The notes under the pieces: model-generated
Told to the model about the DNA's origin: nothing
Databases searched by the model: none
The model's input: only the letters and a program-made list of their open reading frames with translations
From: Scandinavium lactucae
GTDB lineage: Bacteria; Pseudomonadota; Gammaproteobacteria; Enterobacterales; Enterobacteriaceae
Assembly (NCBI RefSeq): GCF_033843265.1
Contig: NZ_JAWXRD010000004.1
Coordinates: forward strand, 62,001 to 126,000
Direction of reading: 5' to 3'
Length of the DNA: 64,000 nucleotides
Position numbers and translations under genes: made by a program
Shown: positions 1 to 7,599 of the stretch, one piece after another
How positions within the stretch are numbered: the stretch's first letter is position 1
Layout of the letters: each line of letters starts with the position of its first letter

Positions 1-1438
1 GGCCCGCGCGACCGAAGCGCTGGAAGGCCAGCTGGATGGCGTGGTGATCACCGTCCCGGCCTATTTTGATGATGCGCAGCGCCAGGGCACCAAAGATGCC
101 GCGCGTCTGGCAGGCCTGCACGTGCTGCGTCTGCTCAACGAACCGACCGCGGCGGCCATCGCTTATGGTCTGGATTCCGGTCAGGAAGGGGTGATTGCGG
201 TCTACGATCTCGGCGGCGGCACCTTTGATATCTCGATTCTGCGCCTCAGCCGTGGGGTGTTCGAAGTGTTAGCCACCGGCGGGGATTCCGCGCTGGGCGG
301 CGACGATTTCGACCACCTGCTGGCAGATTTCATCCGCGAACAGGCAGGCATCACCTCGCGCAGCGACAACCGCGTCCAGCGTGAACTGTTAGACGCCGCC
401 ACTGCCGCCAAAATTGCGCTCAGCGATGCCGACCGCGTTCGCGTCGACGTCGCGGGCTGGCAGGGGGAAGTTACCCGTGCCCAGTTCGACGAGCTGATTT
501 CCGCGCTGGTTAAACGTACGCTGCTGGCGTGCCGTCGTGCGCTGAAAGATGCGGGCGTAGAACTCGACGAAGTGAAAGACGTGGTGATGGTCGGCGGTTC
601 AACCCGTGTGCCATTAGTGCGTGAACGGGTGGGCGAATTCTTTGGCCGTACGCCGCTGACCTCCATCGACCCGGACAAAGTGGTTGCCATCGGTGCCGCT
701 GTTCAGGCGGATATTCTGGTTGGCAACAAGCCGGACAGCGAAATGTTGCTGCTGGATGTGATCCCGCTGTCGCTCGGTCTTGAGACCATGGGCGGCCTGG
801 TGGAGAAAGTCATTCCACGCAACACCACCATTCCGGTGGCGCGTGCGCAGGAGTTCACCACCTTTAAAGACGGCCAGACCGCGATGTCCATCCATGTGAT
901 GCAGGGTGAGCGCGAGCTGGTGCAGGACTGCCGTTCTCTGGCGCGCTTTGCGCTGCGGGGGATCCCGGCAATGCCGGCGGGCGGGGCGCATATTCGCGTA
1001 ACCTTCCAGGTGGATGCCGATGGCCTGCTGAGCGTCACGGCGATGGAGAAATCCACCGGCGTAGAAGCCTCGATTCAGGTGAAACCGTCCTACGGTCTGA
1101 GCGATACCGAAATCGCCTCAATGATTAAGGACTCGATGAGTTTCGCTGAACACGACGTGCAGGCGCGTATGCTCGCCGAACAGAAAGTCGAAGCCGCGCG
1201 CGTGCTGGAAAGCCTGAATGGTGCGCTGGCCGCGGATGCCGCACTGCTGAGCGCCGAAGAACGCAAAGCGATTGACGACGGTATCTCTGCGTTGCAGATT
1301 GCCGCCGCAGGCGATAATGCCGACGACATTAAAGAAGCCATTAAAAATATCGACACACAAACCCAGGAATTTGCCGCACGCCGCATGGACCAGTCGGTCC
1401 GTAAAGCGCTGAAAGGCCAGTCCGTGGACGAGGTTTAA
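1..1438 (+). CDS. hscA: Fe-S cluster assembly chaperone HscA, 5' truncated by window edge
   Basis: Hsp70-type ATPase dedicated to iron-sulfur biogenesis; with HscB it acts on the scaffold IscU to release the cluster. About 478 C-terminal residues of an expected ~616 are visible, in frame from base 2; the first Met-compatible codon (GTG at 41) is internal, so the real start lies upstream of the window. The actin-like nucleotide-binding fold shows the phosphate-2 loop DLGGGTFD and the adenosine motif VMVGGSTRVP, followed by the substrate-binding beta domain and the helical lid. The C-terminus ends in the HscA-typical SVDEV. The stop is one base before the fdx ATG, so the two are translationally close members of the isc operon. 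Identification is firm. Confidence 0.97.
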   Translation, partial: ARATEALEGQLDGVVITVPAYFDDAQRQGTKDAARLAGLHVLRLLNEPTAAAIAYGLDSGQEGVIAVYDLGGGTFDISILRLSRGVFEVLATGGDSALGGDDFDHLLADFIREQAGITSRSDNRVQRELLDAATAAKIALSDADRVRVDVAGWQGEVTRAQFDELISALVKRTLLACRRALKDAGVELDEVKDVVMVGGSTRVPLVRERVGEFFGRTPLTSIDPDKVVAIGAAVQADILVGNKPDSEMLLLDVIPLSLGLETMGGLVEKVIPRNTTIPVARAQEFTTFKDGQTAMSIHVMQGERELVQDCRSLARFALRGIPAMPAGGAHIRVTFQVDADGLLSVTAMEKSTGVEASIQVKPSYGLSDTEIASMIKDSMSFAEHDVQARMLAEQKVEAARVLESLNGALAADAALLSAEERKAIDDGISALQIAAAGDNADDIKEAIKNIDTQTQEFAARRMDQSVRKALKGQSVDEV

Positions 1439-1439
1439 T

Positions 1440-1775
1440 ATGCCAAAGATTGTTTTTCTGCCACATCAGGACCTCTGTCCGGATGGCGCAGTTTTAGAAG
1501 CGAAGAGCGGTGAAACCATTCTTGACGTTGCCCTGCGTAACGGCATCGAGATTGAACACGCCTGTGAGAAATCCTGCGCCTGTACCACCTGCCACTGCGT
1601 GGTTCGTGAAGGCTTCGACTCCCTGCAAGAAAGCACGGAAGACGAAGACGACATGCTGGACAAAGCCTGGGGTCTGGAGCCGGAAAGCCGTTTAAGCTGC
1701 CAGGCGCGTGTGGCTGACGAGGACCTGGTCGTCGAGATGCCACGCTACACCATTAACCACGCACGCGAGCACTGA
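1440..1775 (+). CDS. fdx: ISC-type [2Fe-2S] ferredoxin
   Basis: Adrenodoxin-type [2Fe-2S] ferredoxin, an electron donor for cluster assembly in the cytoplasm. The 111-residue length is that of E. coli Fdx. The four cluster ligands are visible as C42, C48, C51 and C87, with the extra family cysteine C46 in the CEKSCACTTC loop. The ATG begins one base after the hscA stop, and iscX begins one base after this stop, which is the usual compact hscA-fdx-iscX end of the isc operon. Nothing unusual is seen. Confidence 0.98.
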   Translation: MPKIVFLPHQDLCPDGAVLEAKSGETILDVALRNGIEIEHACEKSCACTTCHCVVREGFDSLQESTEDEDDMLDKAWGLEPESRLSCQARVADEDLVVEMPRYTINHAREH

Positions 1776-1776
1776 T

Positions 1777-1977
1777 ATGGCGCTGAAATGGACCGACAGC
1801 CGTGAAATCGGCGAAGCCTTGTACGACGCGTACCCGGACACCGATCCGAAGACCGTCCGCTTCACAGATATGCATCAGTGGATTTGCGCTCTGGAAGATT
1901 TTGAGGATGATCCCAACGCATCCAATGAAAAAATTCTCGAGGCGATTCTGTTAGTCTGGCTAGACGAAGCAGAATAA
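1777..1977 (+). CDS. iscX: Fe-S assembly protein IscX
   Basis: Small acidic protein (66 aa) that binds IscS and iron and modulates cysteine desulfurase activity in Fe-S assembly. The ATG at 1777 is one base past the fdx stop. Longer readings of this frame would start inside fdx and are not credible. The protein is rich in Asp and Glu (for example LEDFEDDP), matching the acidic surface described for the family. It is the last gene of the isc operon here; pepB follows after 64 bases. Confidence 0.96.
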   Translation: MALKWTDSREIGEALYDAYPDTDPKTVRFTDMHQWICALEDFEDDPNASNEKILEAILLVWLDEAE

Positions 1978-2041
1978 TTTTCGCTAAATGATCATCAGGG
2001 CTGCCTCTTGGCGGCCCGTTTGCTCAATAAGGATAAGACCT

Positions 2042-3328
2042 ATGACCGAAGCGATGAAAATTACGCTGTCGACCCAGCCTGCCGATGCGCGCTGGGGCGA
2101 GAAAGCCACGTATAGCATTAACAACGACGGCATTACCCTGCACCTGAACGGCAACGACGATCTGGGCCTGATCCAGCGTGCAGCGCGCAAAATCGACGGC
2201 ATGGGCATCAAACATGTCGCGCTGGCGGGCGAAGGCTGGGATACCGATCGCAGCTGGTCCTTCTGGGCCGGTTACAAAGGGCCGAAAGGCAGCCGAAACG
2301 TGGAATGGGCGACGCTGGACGACGCGCAGAAAAGCGAGCTGGAAAACCGTCTGGCGATCGTCGACTGGGTTCGCGACACCATCAACGCCTCCGCCGAAGA
2401 GTTAGGCCCGGAACAGCTTGCCGCTCGCGCAGTGGACCTGCTGTGCCGCTTTGGCTGTGACAACGTTCGCTACCGCATCACTAAGGGCGAAGATCTGCGC
2501 GAGCAGGGCTACATGGGGATCCACACCGTAGGCCGTGGTTCTGAACGTGCGCCGGTGCTGCTGGCTCTGGACTACAACCCGACCGGGGACGACAACGCGC
2601 CGGTGTACGCGTGCCTGGTGGGCAAAGGCATCACCTTTGATTCCGGTGGCTACAGCATCAAGCAGAGTGCGTTCATGGATTCCATGAAGTCCGACATGGG
2701 CGGCGCGGCGCTGGTCACCGGGGCACTGGCGTTTGCCATCACCCGTGGCCTGAACAAGCGCGTGAAGCTTTACCTGTGCTGTGCAGACAACATGGTCAGC
2801 GGCAACGCCTTCAAACTGGGCGACATCATCCGTTATCGCAACGGCAAAAACGTTGAAGTGATGAACACCGACGCCGAAGGCCGTCTGGTTCTGGCCGATG
2901 GTCTGATTGACGCCTGTGCACAGAAACCGGAACTGATAATCGATGCTGCCACTCTGACCGGGGCGGCGAAAACTGCGCTGGGTAATGATTATCACGCGCT
3001 GTTCAGCTTCGACGACAAACTGGCTGCCCGCCTGATGGCCAGCGCAGCGGCAGAAAACGAGCCGTTCTGGCGTCTGCCACTGGCGGAGTTCCACCGCAGC
3101 CAACTGCCGTCTAACTTTGCTGAACTGAACAACACCGCCAGCGCTGCTTATCCGGCAGGTGCCAGCACTGCGGCAGGTTTCCTGTCTCACTTTGTGGAAA
3201 ACTACCACCAAGGCTGGCTGCACATTGACTGCTCGGCGACCTACCGTAAATCGGCGGTAGAGCAGTGGGCCGCAGGTGCAACCGGTCTTGGCGTGCGCAC
3301 TATTGCGAATCTGTTGACCGCTGAGTAA
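2042..3328 (+). CDS. pepB: Peptidase B (M17 leucyl-type aminopeptidase)
   Basis: Cytosolic broad-specificity aminopeptidase of the M17 family that needs two divalent metal ions. The protein is 428 aa, about the E. coli PepB length (427). Metal and catalytic motifs are visible: VGKGITFDSGGYSIK and NTDAEGRLVLADG. The ATG at 2042 (MTEAMKITLSTQP) matches the known PepB start; an in-frame start at 1988 would add residues unlike the family and is rejected. The gene follows iscX in the same direction and may be read from the isc operon or its own promoter. A second, distant M17 peptidase lies at 49207-50646. Confidence 0.96.
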   Translation: MTEAMKITLSTQPADARWGEKATYSINNDGITLHLNGNDDLGLIQRAARKIDGMGIKHVALAGEGWDTDRSWSFWAGYKGPKGSRNVEWATLDDAQKSELENRLAIVDWVRDTINASAEELGPEQLAARAVDLLCRFGCDNVRYRITKGEDLREQGYMGIHTVGRGSERAPVLLALDYNPTGDDNAPVYACLVGKGITFDSGGYSIKQSAFMDSMKSDMGGAALVTGALAFAITRGLNKRVKLYLCCADNMVSGNAFKLGDIIRYRNGKNVEVMNTDAEGRLVLADGLIDACAQKPELIIDAATLTGAAKTALGNDYHALFSFDDKLAARLMASAAAENEPFWRLPLAEFHRSQLPSNFAELNNTASAAYPAGASTAAGFLSHFVENYHQGWLHIDCSATYRKSAVEQWAAGATGLGVRTIANLLTAE

Positions 3329-3334
3329 TCGTCT

Positions 3335-3574
3335 TGCCCGGCGGCGCTGCGCTTGCACGGGCCTACGGATGATGTAGACCGGGTAAGCGCAGTGTTTGCA
3401 CGGGCGTACGGATGATGTAGACCGGGTAAGCGCAGTGTTTGCACGGGCGTACGGATGATGTAGACCGGGTAAGCGCAGTGTTTGCACGGGCGTACGGATT
3501 TGTAGGCCGGGTAAGCGCAGCGTTTGTATGGGCGTACGGATTTGTAGGCCGGGTAAGCGCAGCGCCACCCGGCA
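3335..3574. repeat. REP/BIME array with 42-43 bp tandem repeats
   Basis: The pepB-sseB gap is filled by repeats. It opens with a REP half (TGCCCGGCGGCGCTGCGC), and then the core GTAGRCCGGGTAAGCGCAG recurs at 3374, 3417, 3460, 3502 and 3544, giving periods of 43, 43, 42 and 42 bases. The first two units are identical over 43 bases, and the fifth closes with the inverted REP half ending CACCCGGCA at 3574. The layout is a BIME whose inner unit has expanded in tandem. It may stabilise the pepB 3' end or bind gyrase or IHF as known BIMEs do, but that is not shown here. Confidence 0.9.
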
Positions 3575-3595
3575 TTTTTGTGAAGTAGTGAGCTT

Positions 3596-4372
3596 ATGTC
3601 CGAAACCAAAAACGAATTAGAAACCTTACTGGAACAGGCGGCGACCGAACCCGCTCATCGTCCGGCTTTCTTCCACGCACTGCTTGAGTCCACGGTCTGG
3701 GTCCCAGGCACGGCGGCGGAAGGCGAGCAGGTAGTGGAAGACAGTGCCCTGGATTTACAGCACTGGGAAAAAGATGACGGCACCTCGGTCGTCCCGTTCT
3801 TCAGCTCACTCGAGGCATTACAGCAGGCGGTTGAAGACGAGCAGGCTTTTGTGGTGATGCCGGTGCGTACGCTGTTTGAAATGACCCTCGGCGAGACGCT
3901 GTTCCTCAATGCTAAACTGCCGACCGGGAAAGAGTTCACCCCGCGTGAAATCAGCCATCTGATGGAAGAGGAAGGCAACCCGCTGAGCAGCCAGACGGTG
4001 CTGGAAGGCGGCGCATCGTTGCTGCTGTCCGAAGTCACCGAGCCGCCAGCGCAAATGGTGGATTCCCTGACCACGCTGTTCAAATCGCTCAAAACCGTTA
4101 AACGCGCGTTTCTGTGCTCGATTAAGGAACATGCCGACGAGCAGCCTAACCTGCTGATTGGTATTGAAGCGGAAGGCGATATCGAGGAGGTTATCCAGGC
4201 TGCGGGCAGTGTGGCAACGGATACGCTGCCGGGCGATGAGCCGATTGATATTTGTCAGGTGATCGAAGGCGAGAAGGGCATCAGCCACTTCATGCTGGCG
4301 CACATCACGCCGTTCTACGAAAAGCGCTGGGGCAGCTTCCTGCGCGACTTTAAGCAGAATCGGATTATCTGA
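3596..4372 (+). CDS. sseB: Enhanced serine sensitivity protein SseB
   Basis: Cytosolic protein named from an E. coli phenotype (serine sensitivity); its biochemical role is unsettled. The 258 aa are the same length as E. coli SseB and the sequence is recognisable throughout (for example ESTVWVPGTAAEGE near the N-terminus and FLRDFKQNRII at the end). It should not be confused with the Salmonella SPI-2 translocon protein of the same name. In E. coli it converges on sseA; here an RpiR-type gene lies between them. The ATG at 3596 has only a weak upstream purine stretch (GTAGTGAGC) as ribosome site. Confidence 0.95.
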   Translation: MSETKNELETLLEQAATEPAHRPAFFHALLESTVWVPGTAAEGEQVVEDSALDLQHWEKDDGTSVVPFFSSLEALQQAVEDEQAFVVMPVRTLFEMTLGETLFLNAKLPTGKEFTPREISHLMEEEGNPLSSQTVLEGGASLLLSEVTEPPAQMVDSLTTLFKSLKTVKRAFLCSIKEHADEQPNLLIGIEAEGDIEEVIQAAGSVATDTLPGDEPIDICQVIEGEKGISHFMLAHITPFYEKRWGSFLRDFKQNRII

Positions 4373-4378
4373 TTCGCA

Positions 4379-4398
4379 CGGGGTGAACCTTCACCCCG
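4379..4398. terminator. Perfect hairpin between convergent sseB and rpiR-type gene
   Basis: CGGGGTGAA and TTCACCCCG form a 9-bp perfect inverted repeat with a 2-base centre. It sits between the sseB stop and the end of the convergent regulator, and includes the regulator's TGA (4391-4393). Neither strand has a good U-tract, so it may be an mRNA-end stabiliser or a weak bidirectional terminator. Confidence 0.5.
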
Positions 4399-5161
4399 TT
4401 GCTTCCAGCAATAACAAATCCATCAGTAACACCAAATTCGACTCAAACGACGTCACGCCTGCGGCTTCGGCAGCGTAATGCACCGCCTCGTCATACAAGG
4501 CAAAATGCAGGTCAGCCATGCCCGCCAGGGAGTTGGCCGATGCGCGGGTAAAAGCCACTACCGTCATGCCGATGTTTTGGGCGATCTTCGCTTTATCCAA
4601 CACCTGTTCCGTTTCACCGCTACGTGAAACCGCGATAAAAACCTGATAACGTGCGGCATTGCTGAGAAAGATATTCCGGCTATCGCCAGGCCCTGAAATA
4701 AACGCCGTCTTGCCTAATACCTGTAATTTCTTGGTCAGGTATTCGGCGAACAGATATGAGAATCCGGCCCCGTAGAGAAAAAAGCTCTCTTTCTGGCGCA
4801 ACAAGGCGGAAAACTGCTGACGTTTCTCTTCCGTCACCCACTGAAAAGTCTGCTGATAGTTGGCAATAAATTGAGTAAACAGGGCAGGCAGCTGCGGCAA
4901 ACTCTCGGCCTGGGGCGCAATGTGTGGCGTGTCGGAAAGCAACTGCTTACAGTGCCAGATAAACTCGCTAAAGCCGCTGAACCCCAGTTTCTGACACAGG
5001 CGCATAATGGTCGCGGTGGAGACAAACGTCGCCTGTGCCAGTTCGCGAACCGTGATGTTGCCCACCAGCAGCGGGTGCTCGGTGAGATGAGCCAACACGC
5101 GGTATTCCGCGCGGGTCATTGATGCCCCGCGCGTTAACAGCGTCGCCAGACGATTATCCAT
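4391..5161 (-). CDS. MurR/RpiR family transcriptional regulator
   Basis: Sugar-phosphate-responsive regulator of the RpiR family (256 aa). The N-terminal HTH_6 fold (about residues 1-75) is recognised from LTEHPLLVGNITVRELAQATFVSTATIMRLCQKLGFSGFSEF. The C-terminal SIS domain (about 100-240) contains the sugar-phosphate motif AVSRSGETEQVLDKAK. Its ATG overlaps the sseA stop as TAATG, so it is translationally coupled to sseA. E. coli lacks this gene. The aglAB genes lie upstream on the same strand, and RpiR proteins commonly control such operons, so it is the best candidate regulator of aglAB. This role is inferred. Confidence 0.88.
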   Translation of the reverse strand: MDNRLATLLTRGASMTRAEYRVLAHLTEHPLLVGNITVRELAQATFVSTATIMRLCQKLGFSGFSEFIWHCKQLLSDTPHIAPQAESLPQLPALFTQFIANYQQTFQWVTEEKRQQFSALLRQKESFFLYGAGFSYLFAEYLTKKLQVLGKTAFISGPGDSRNIFLSNAARYQVFIAVSRSGETEQVLDKAKIAQNIGMTVVAFTRASANSLAGMADLHFALYDEAVHYAAEAAGVTSFESNLVLLMDLLLLEATG

Positions 5162-6006
5162 TACTCGGCGGGTTCAACCGGCAGGTCGTCCCGGGCACCC
5201 CATTCGCTCCAGGCTCCGTCATACAGCGCCACGCCGTTAACGCCCAGGGTAGCAAGGGCCAGAATTACCACGCATGCCGTCACCCCGGAACCACAGCTGG
5301 CGATAATCGGCTGGTGTAAATCCACGCCCTGACGTTCGAAAATAGCCCGCAGTTCGTCGGTTGTTTTCAGCTCACCTTCAAAAACTAAATCGCCCCATGG
5401 CACGTTGTACGCGCCTGGAATATGACCGCGTTTCAGGCCAGGGCGCGGTTCATCAGCCTCGGCGTTAAAGCGCGGCGCAGGTCGGGCATCAACAATTTGC
5501 GCGGTCTTTTCATGACTGACCAGCAGCACATCGGTCAGACGCTTTACCGCGCTGGCATCAAATGTAGCCTCAAATTCACCTTCCGGGAGCGAAACATCGC
5601 CCTGCTGCAACGGCAGTTCATCACGCTGCCAGCCCGCAAGACCGCCCGCCAGAATCGAAACGTGCTCCACACCGAAATTCTTTAGCATCCACCAGGCACG
5701 CGGGGCGGAAAAGAGGTTGCCTTCATCATAGACCACCAAATGTTTATCACGGCTCACGCCAAGCTCACGCATCGACACGGCAAAGGCTTCCGGACGCGGC
5801 ATCATGTGCGGCAGGGGAGAGGTATGATCGGAGAGGGCTTCAATATCGAAAAATACCGCCCCTGGCAGGTGCCCGGCGCGGTATTCAGCGGCAACATCAC
5901 GATGCTCCTGACCCGGCGGGGCCATACGTGCATCGAGGACCAGGACGTTCGGATCGTCGCTATGTTCAATCAACCAGTCGGCTGACACAAAATATGAGGT
6001 GGACAT
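5161..6006 (-). CDS. sseA: 3-mercaptopyruvate sulfurtransferase
   Basis: Transfers sulfur from 3-mercaptopyruvate to thiol or cyanide acceptors. It has two rhodanese domains (about 1-140 and 160-281); the second carries the catalytic loop CGSGVTA with nucleophile C238, the position known in E. coli SseA. The start at 6006 (MSTSYFV) gives 281 aa as in E. coli. An upstream ATG at 6018 is in frame, but its GGAGG is the ribosome site for the 6006 start, so the longer form is unlikely. The stop overlaps the RpiR-type gene start (TAATG). In E. coli sseA neighbours yfhM directly; here aglAB intervenes. Confidence 0.96.
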   Translation of the reverse strand: MSTSYFVSADWLIEHSDDPNVLVLDARMAPPGQEHRDVAAEYRAGHLPGAVFFDIEALSDHTSPLPHMMPRPEAFAVSMRELGVSRDKHLVVYDEGNLFSAPRAWWMLKNFGVEHVSILAGGLAGWQRDELPLQQGDVSLPEGEFEATFDASAVKRLTDVLLVSHEKTAQIVDARPAPRFNAEADEPRPGLKRGHIPGAYNVPWGDLVFEGELKTTDELRAIFERQGVDLHQPIIASCGSGVTACVVILALATLGVNGVALYDGAWSEWGARDDLPVEPAE

Positions 6007-6028
6007 GTTTGCCTCCATCTTTACCCGT

Positions 6029-6146
6029 CATACTTCAAGTTGCATGAGCGTTGGCTACGCCTGCTCACCCCAGTCACTTATCTGAGTAAGCTCCTGGGGA
6101 TTCTCAGACTTGCCGCCTTCCTGCAACTCGAATTATTTAGGGTATT
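6029..6146. repeat. ERIC (IRU) element
   Basis: About 118 bases form a long imperfect palindrome bounded by ATACTTCAAGTTGCA and its near-complement TGCAACTCGAATTATT. It contains the two ERIC primer cores, CTCACCCCAGTCACTTA and AAGCTCCTGGGGATTC. The element sits between aglB and sseA, close upstream of the sseA ribosome site, so it would be transcribed in any aglB-sseA readthrough mRNA and could fold there. Confidence 0.92.
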
Positions 6147-6220
6147 TATCCAGAAAAGTGGATTGTCGGTGTTTTTTCTGACACCGACAAGCAAACCCCG
6201 TTCAACTCGCGAGCAACGCC

Positions 6221-7588
6221 CTATTTTTTTATCGCTTCGCCATCCTGCCAGGCTTTTTGCAATGCGGGCCAGTAATCATGGTTGGCTTCAATCATCTCAT
6301 CCAGAATCGCTTTTGCGTGTTCCATGGTCGGCACGGTGCGATTGAGCGTGAAGGCTTGCAGGGCTTTTTCGTAGTTCCCTTCAATGGTGGCTTCAACCAG
6401 CAGCTGCTCGGAGGCGAGCTGCTGCTGTAACAGCGTCTGATGGAACAGCGGCACCTGGCCGACCCGCACCGGTTCTGGCCCTTCCGAGGTGATATAGGCC
6501 GGCACTTCCACCACCGCATCGTAAGGCAGGTTGACGATAGCCCCACGGTTTTCAACCATCACCAGATGGCGTTGTCGCAGGTTGAAGGCCAGTGACCGGG
6601 CCACATCGACAATAAACTCGCCGTGCACGCCAACGTGGAAAGCGTCAGACAAAATGCCGCTGCGCTTATACTCTTCTGCGGCGGCGAACAGCTTTTTCTC
6701 CCGCCCGTTCATCACTTCGTTGGCGCGGGTATAGTCCGGGTTCTGGTGCGCAACAATCTGGTTAGGCATCAGGTAATACTGCAGATACGGGTTCGGCAGA
6801 TACTCCGGGAAGTTATCCATAATCGGCTTGATATTGCGCCAGGTTTTCACCCACGATGGATCGGAGTGCTGCGGATCGGTTTTGGCCGCATCTTCGGTCA
6901 GTAAACCGTATTTCGCGATATGGCGACGCAGTTCCGGCAGTTTATCTTCACCGTCGACGAGGACTCGGGTAAACCAGCCAAAGTGATTCAACCCGAAATA
7001 GTCCACTTCCAGTTTGTGACGATCGACACCCAGGATTGCGCCCATATTGCGCATGGCAGCCACCGGCATATCGCAAATGTTCAGCACCCGTGCGTTCGGG
7101 CGCAGGCGACGTACGCCTTCGGCGACGATCGCCGCCGGGTTGGAGTAGTTAACGATCCACGCTTTTTCGTGGGCATAACGATCAACCAGATCGATAAGCT
7201 CCACCATTGGCAGGATCGTGCGCAGTCCGTATGCCAGCCCGCCTGGGCCGCAGGTCTCTTGTCCTACCACGCCATGACGCAGGGGGATCTTCTCGTCCTG
7301 CTCGCGCATTTTGTACTGACCTACGCGCATTTGAGCGAACACAAAATGCGCTCCGCTAAAGGCCACTTCCGGATCGCTGGTGACCGTGAATTTGATGTCC
7401 TGGCTGTGATCGCGAATGACCTTCTCGACCACCGGGGCGATGGTGTCCTGCCGTGGGCTATCAATATCGTACAGACGAATTTCCGCGAGAGGAAAATCCT
7501 GCAAACGCACCATCAGGCTTTTGACAATCCCGGGGGTGTAGGTGCTGCCGCCACCGGCAATCGAGAGAATAAATGGGGGTTTAAACAT
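6221..7588 (-). CDS. aglB: 6-phospho-alpha-glucosidase (GH4), AglB-like
   Basis: Cytosolic NAD- and metal-dependent glycosidase that splits phosphorylated alpha-glucosides (maltose-6-phosphate, phosphorylated sucrose isomers) delivered by a PTS. The protein has 455 aa. The N-terminal Rossmann motif is SIAGGGSTYTPG. The CDMP motif (C172-D173-M174-P175) is the signature reported for alpha-specific GH4 enzymes, where phospho-beta-glucosidases of the family lack the Asp. ETCGPGG near residue 111 and GLNHFGW near 202 supply further metal and substrate residues. A good AAGGAG precedes the ATG. It starts 11 bases after the aglA stop, so the two form an operon. Confidence 0.9.
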   Translation of the reverse strand: MFKPPFILSIAGGGSTYTPGIVKSLMVRLQDFPLAEIRLYDIDSPRQDTIAPVVEKVIRDHSQDIKFTVTSDPEVAFSGAHFVFAQMRVGQYKMREQDEKIPLRHGVVGQETCGPGGLAYGLRTILPMVELIDLVDRYAHEKAWIVNYSNPAAIVAEGVRRLRPNARVLNICDMPVAAMRNMGAILGVDRHKLEVDYFGLNHFGWFTRVLVDGEDKLPELRRHIAKYGLLTEDAAKTDPQHSDPSWVKTWRNIKPIMDNFPEYLPNPYLQYYLMPNQIVAHQNPDYTRANEVMNGREKKLFAAAEEYKRSGILSDAFHVGVHGEFIVDVARSLAFNLRQRHLVMVENRGAIVNLPYDAVVEVPAYITSEGPEPVRVGQVPLFHQTLLQQQLASEQLLVEATIEGNYEKALQAFTLNRTVPTMEHAKAILDEMIEANHDYWPALQKAWQDGEAIKK

Positions 7589-7599
7589 CTTTAGCTCCT

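Noticed and set aside
2402..3568. 388-codon minus-strand frame running through pepB and the repeat array
   Set aside because: It is antisense to a clear M17 peptidase and continues only because the repeat units lack stops in that frame; the translation is a tandem repeat with no family resemblance.
3374..3574. Regularly spaced repeats that at first look like a short CRISPR array
   Set aside because: The period-42/43 units are repeated along their full length, so there are no unique spacers; no cas gene is near, and the cores are REP sequences.
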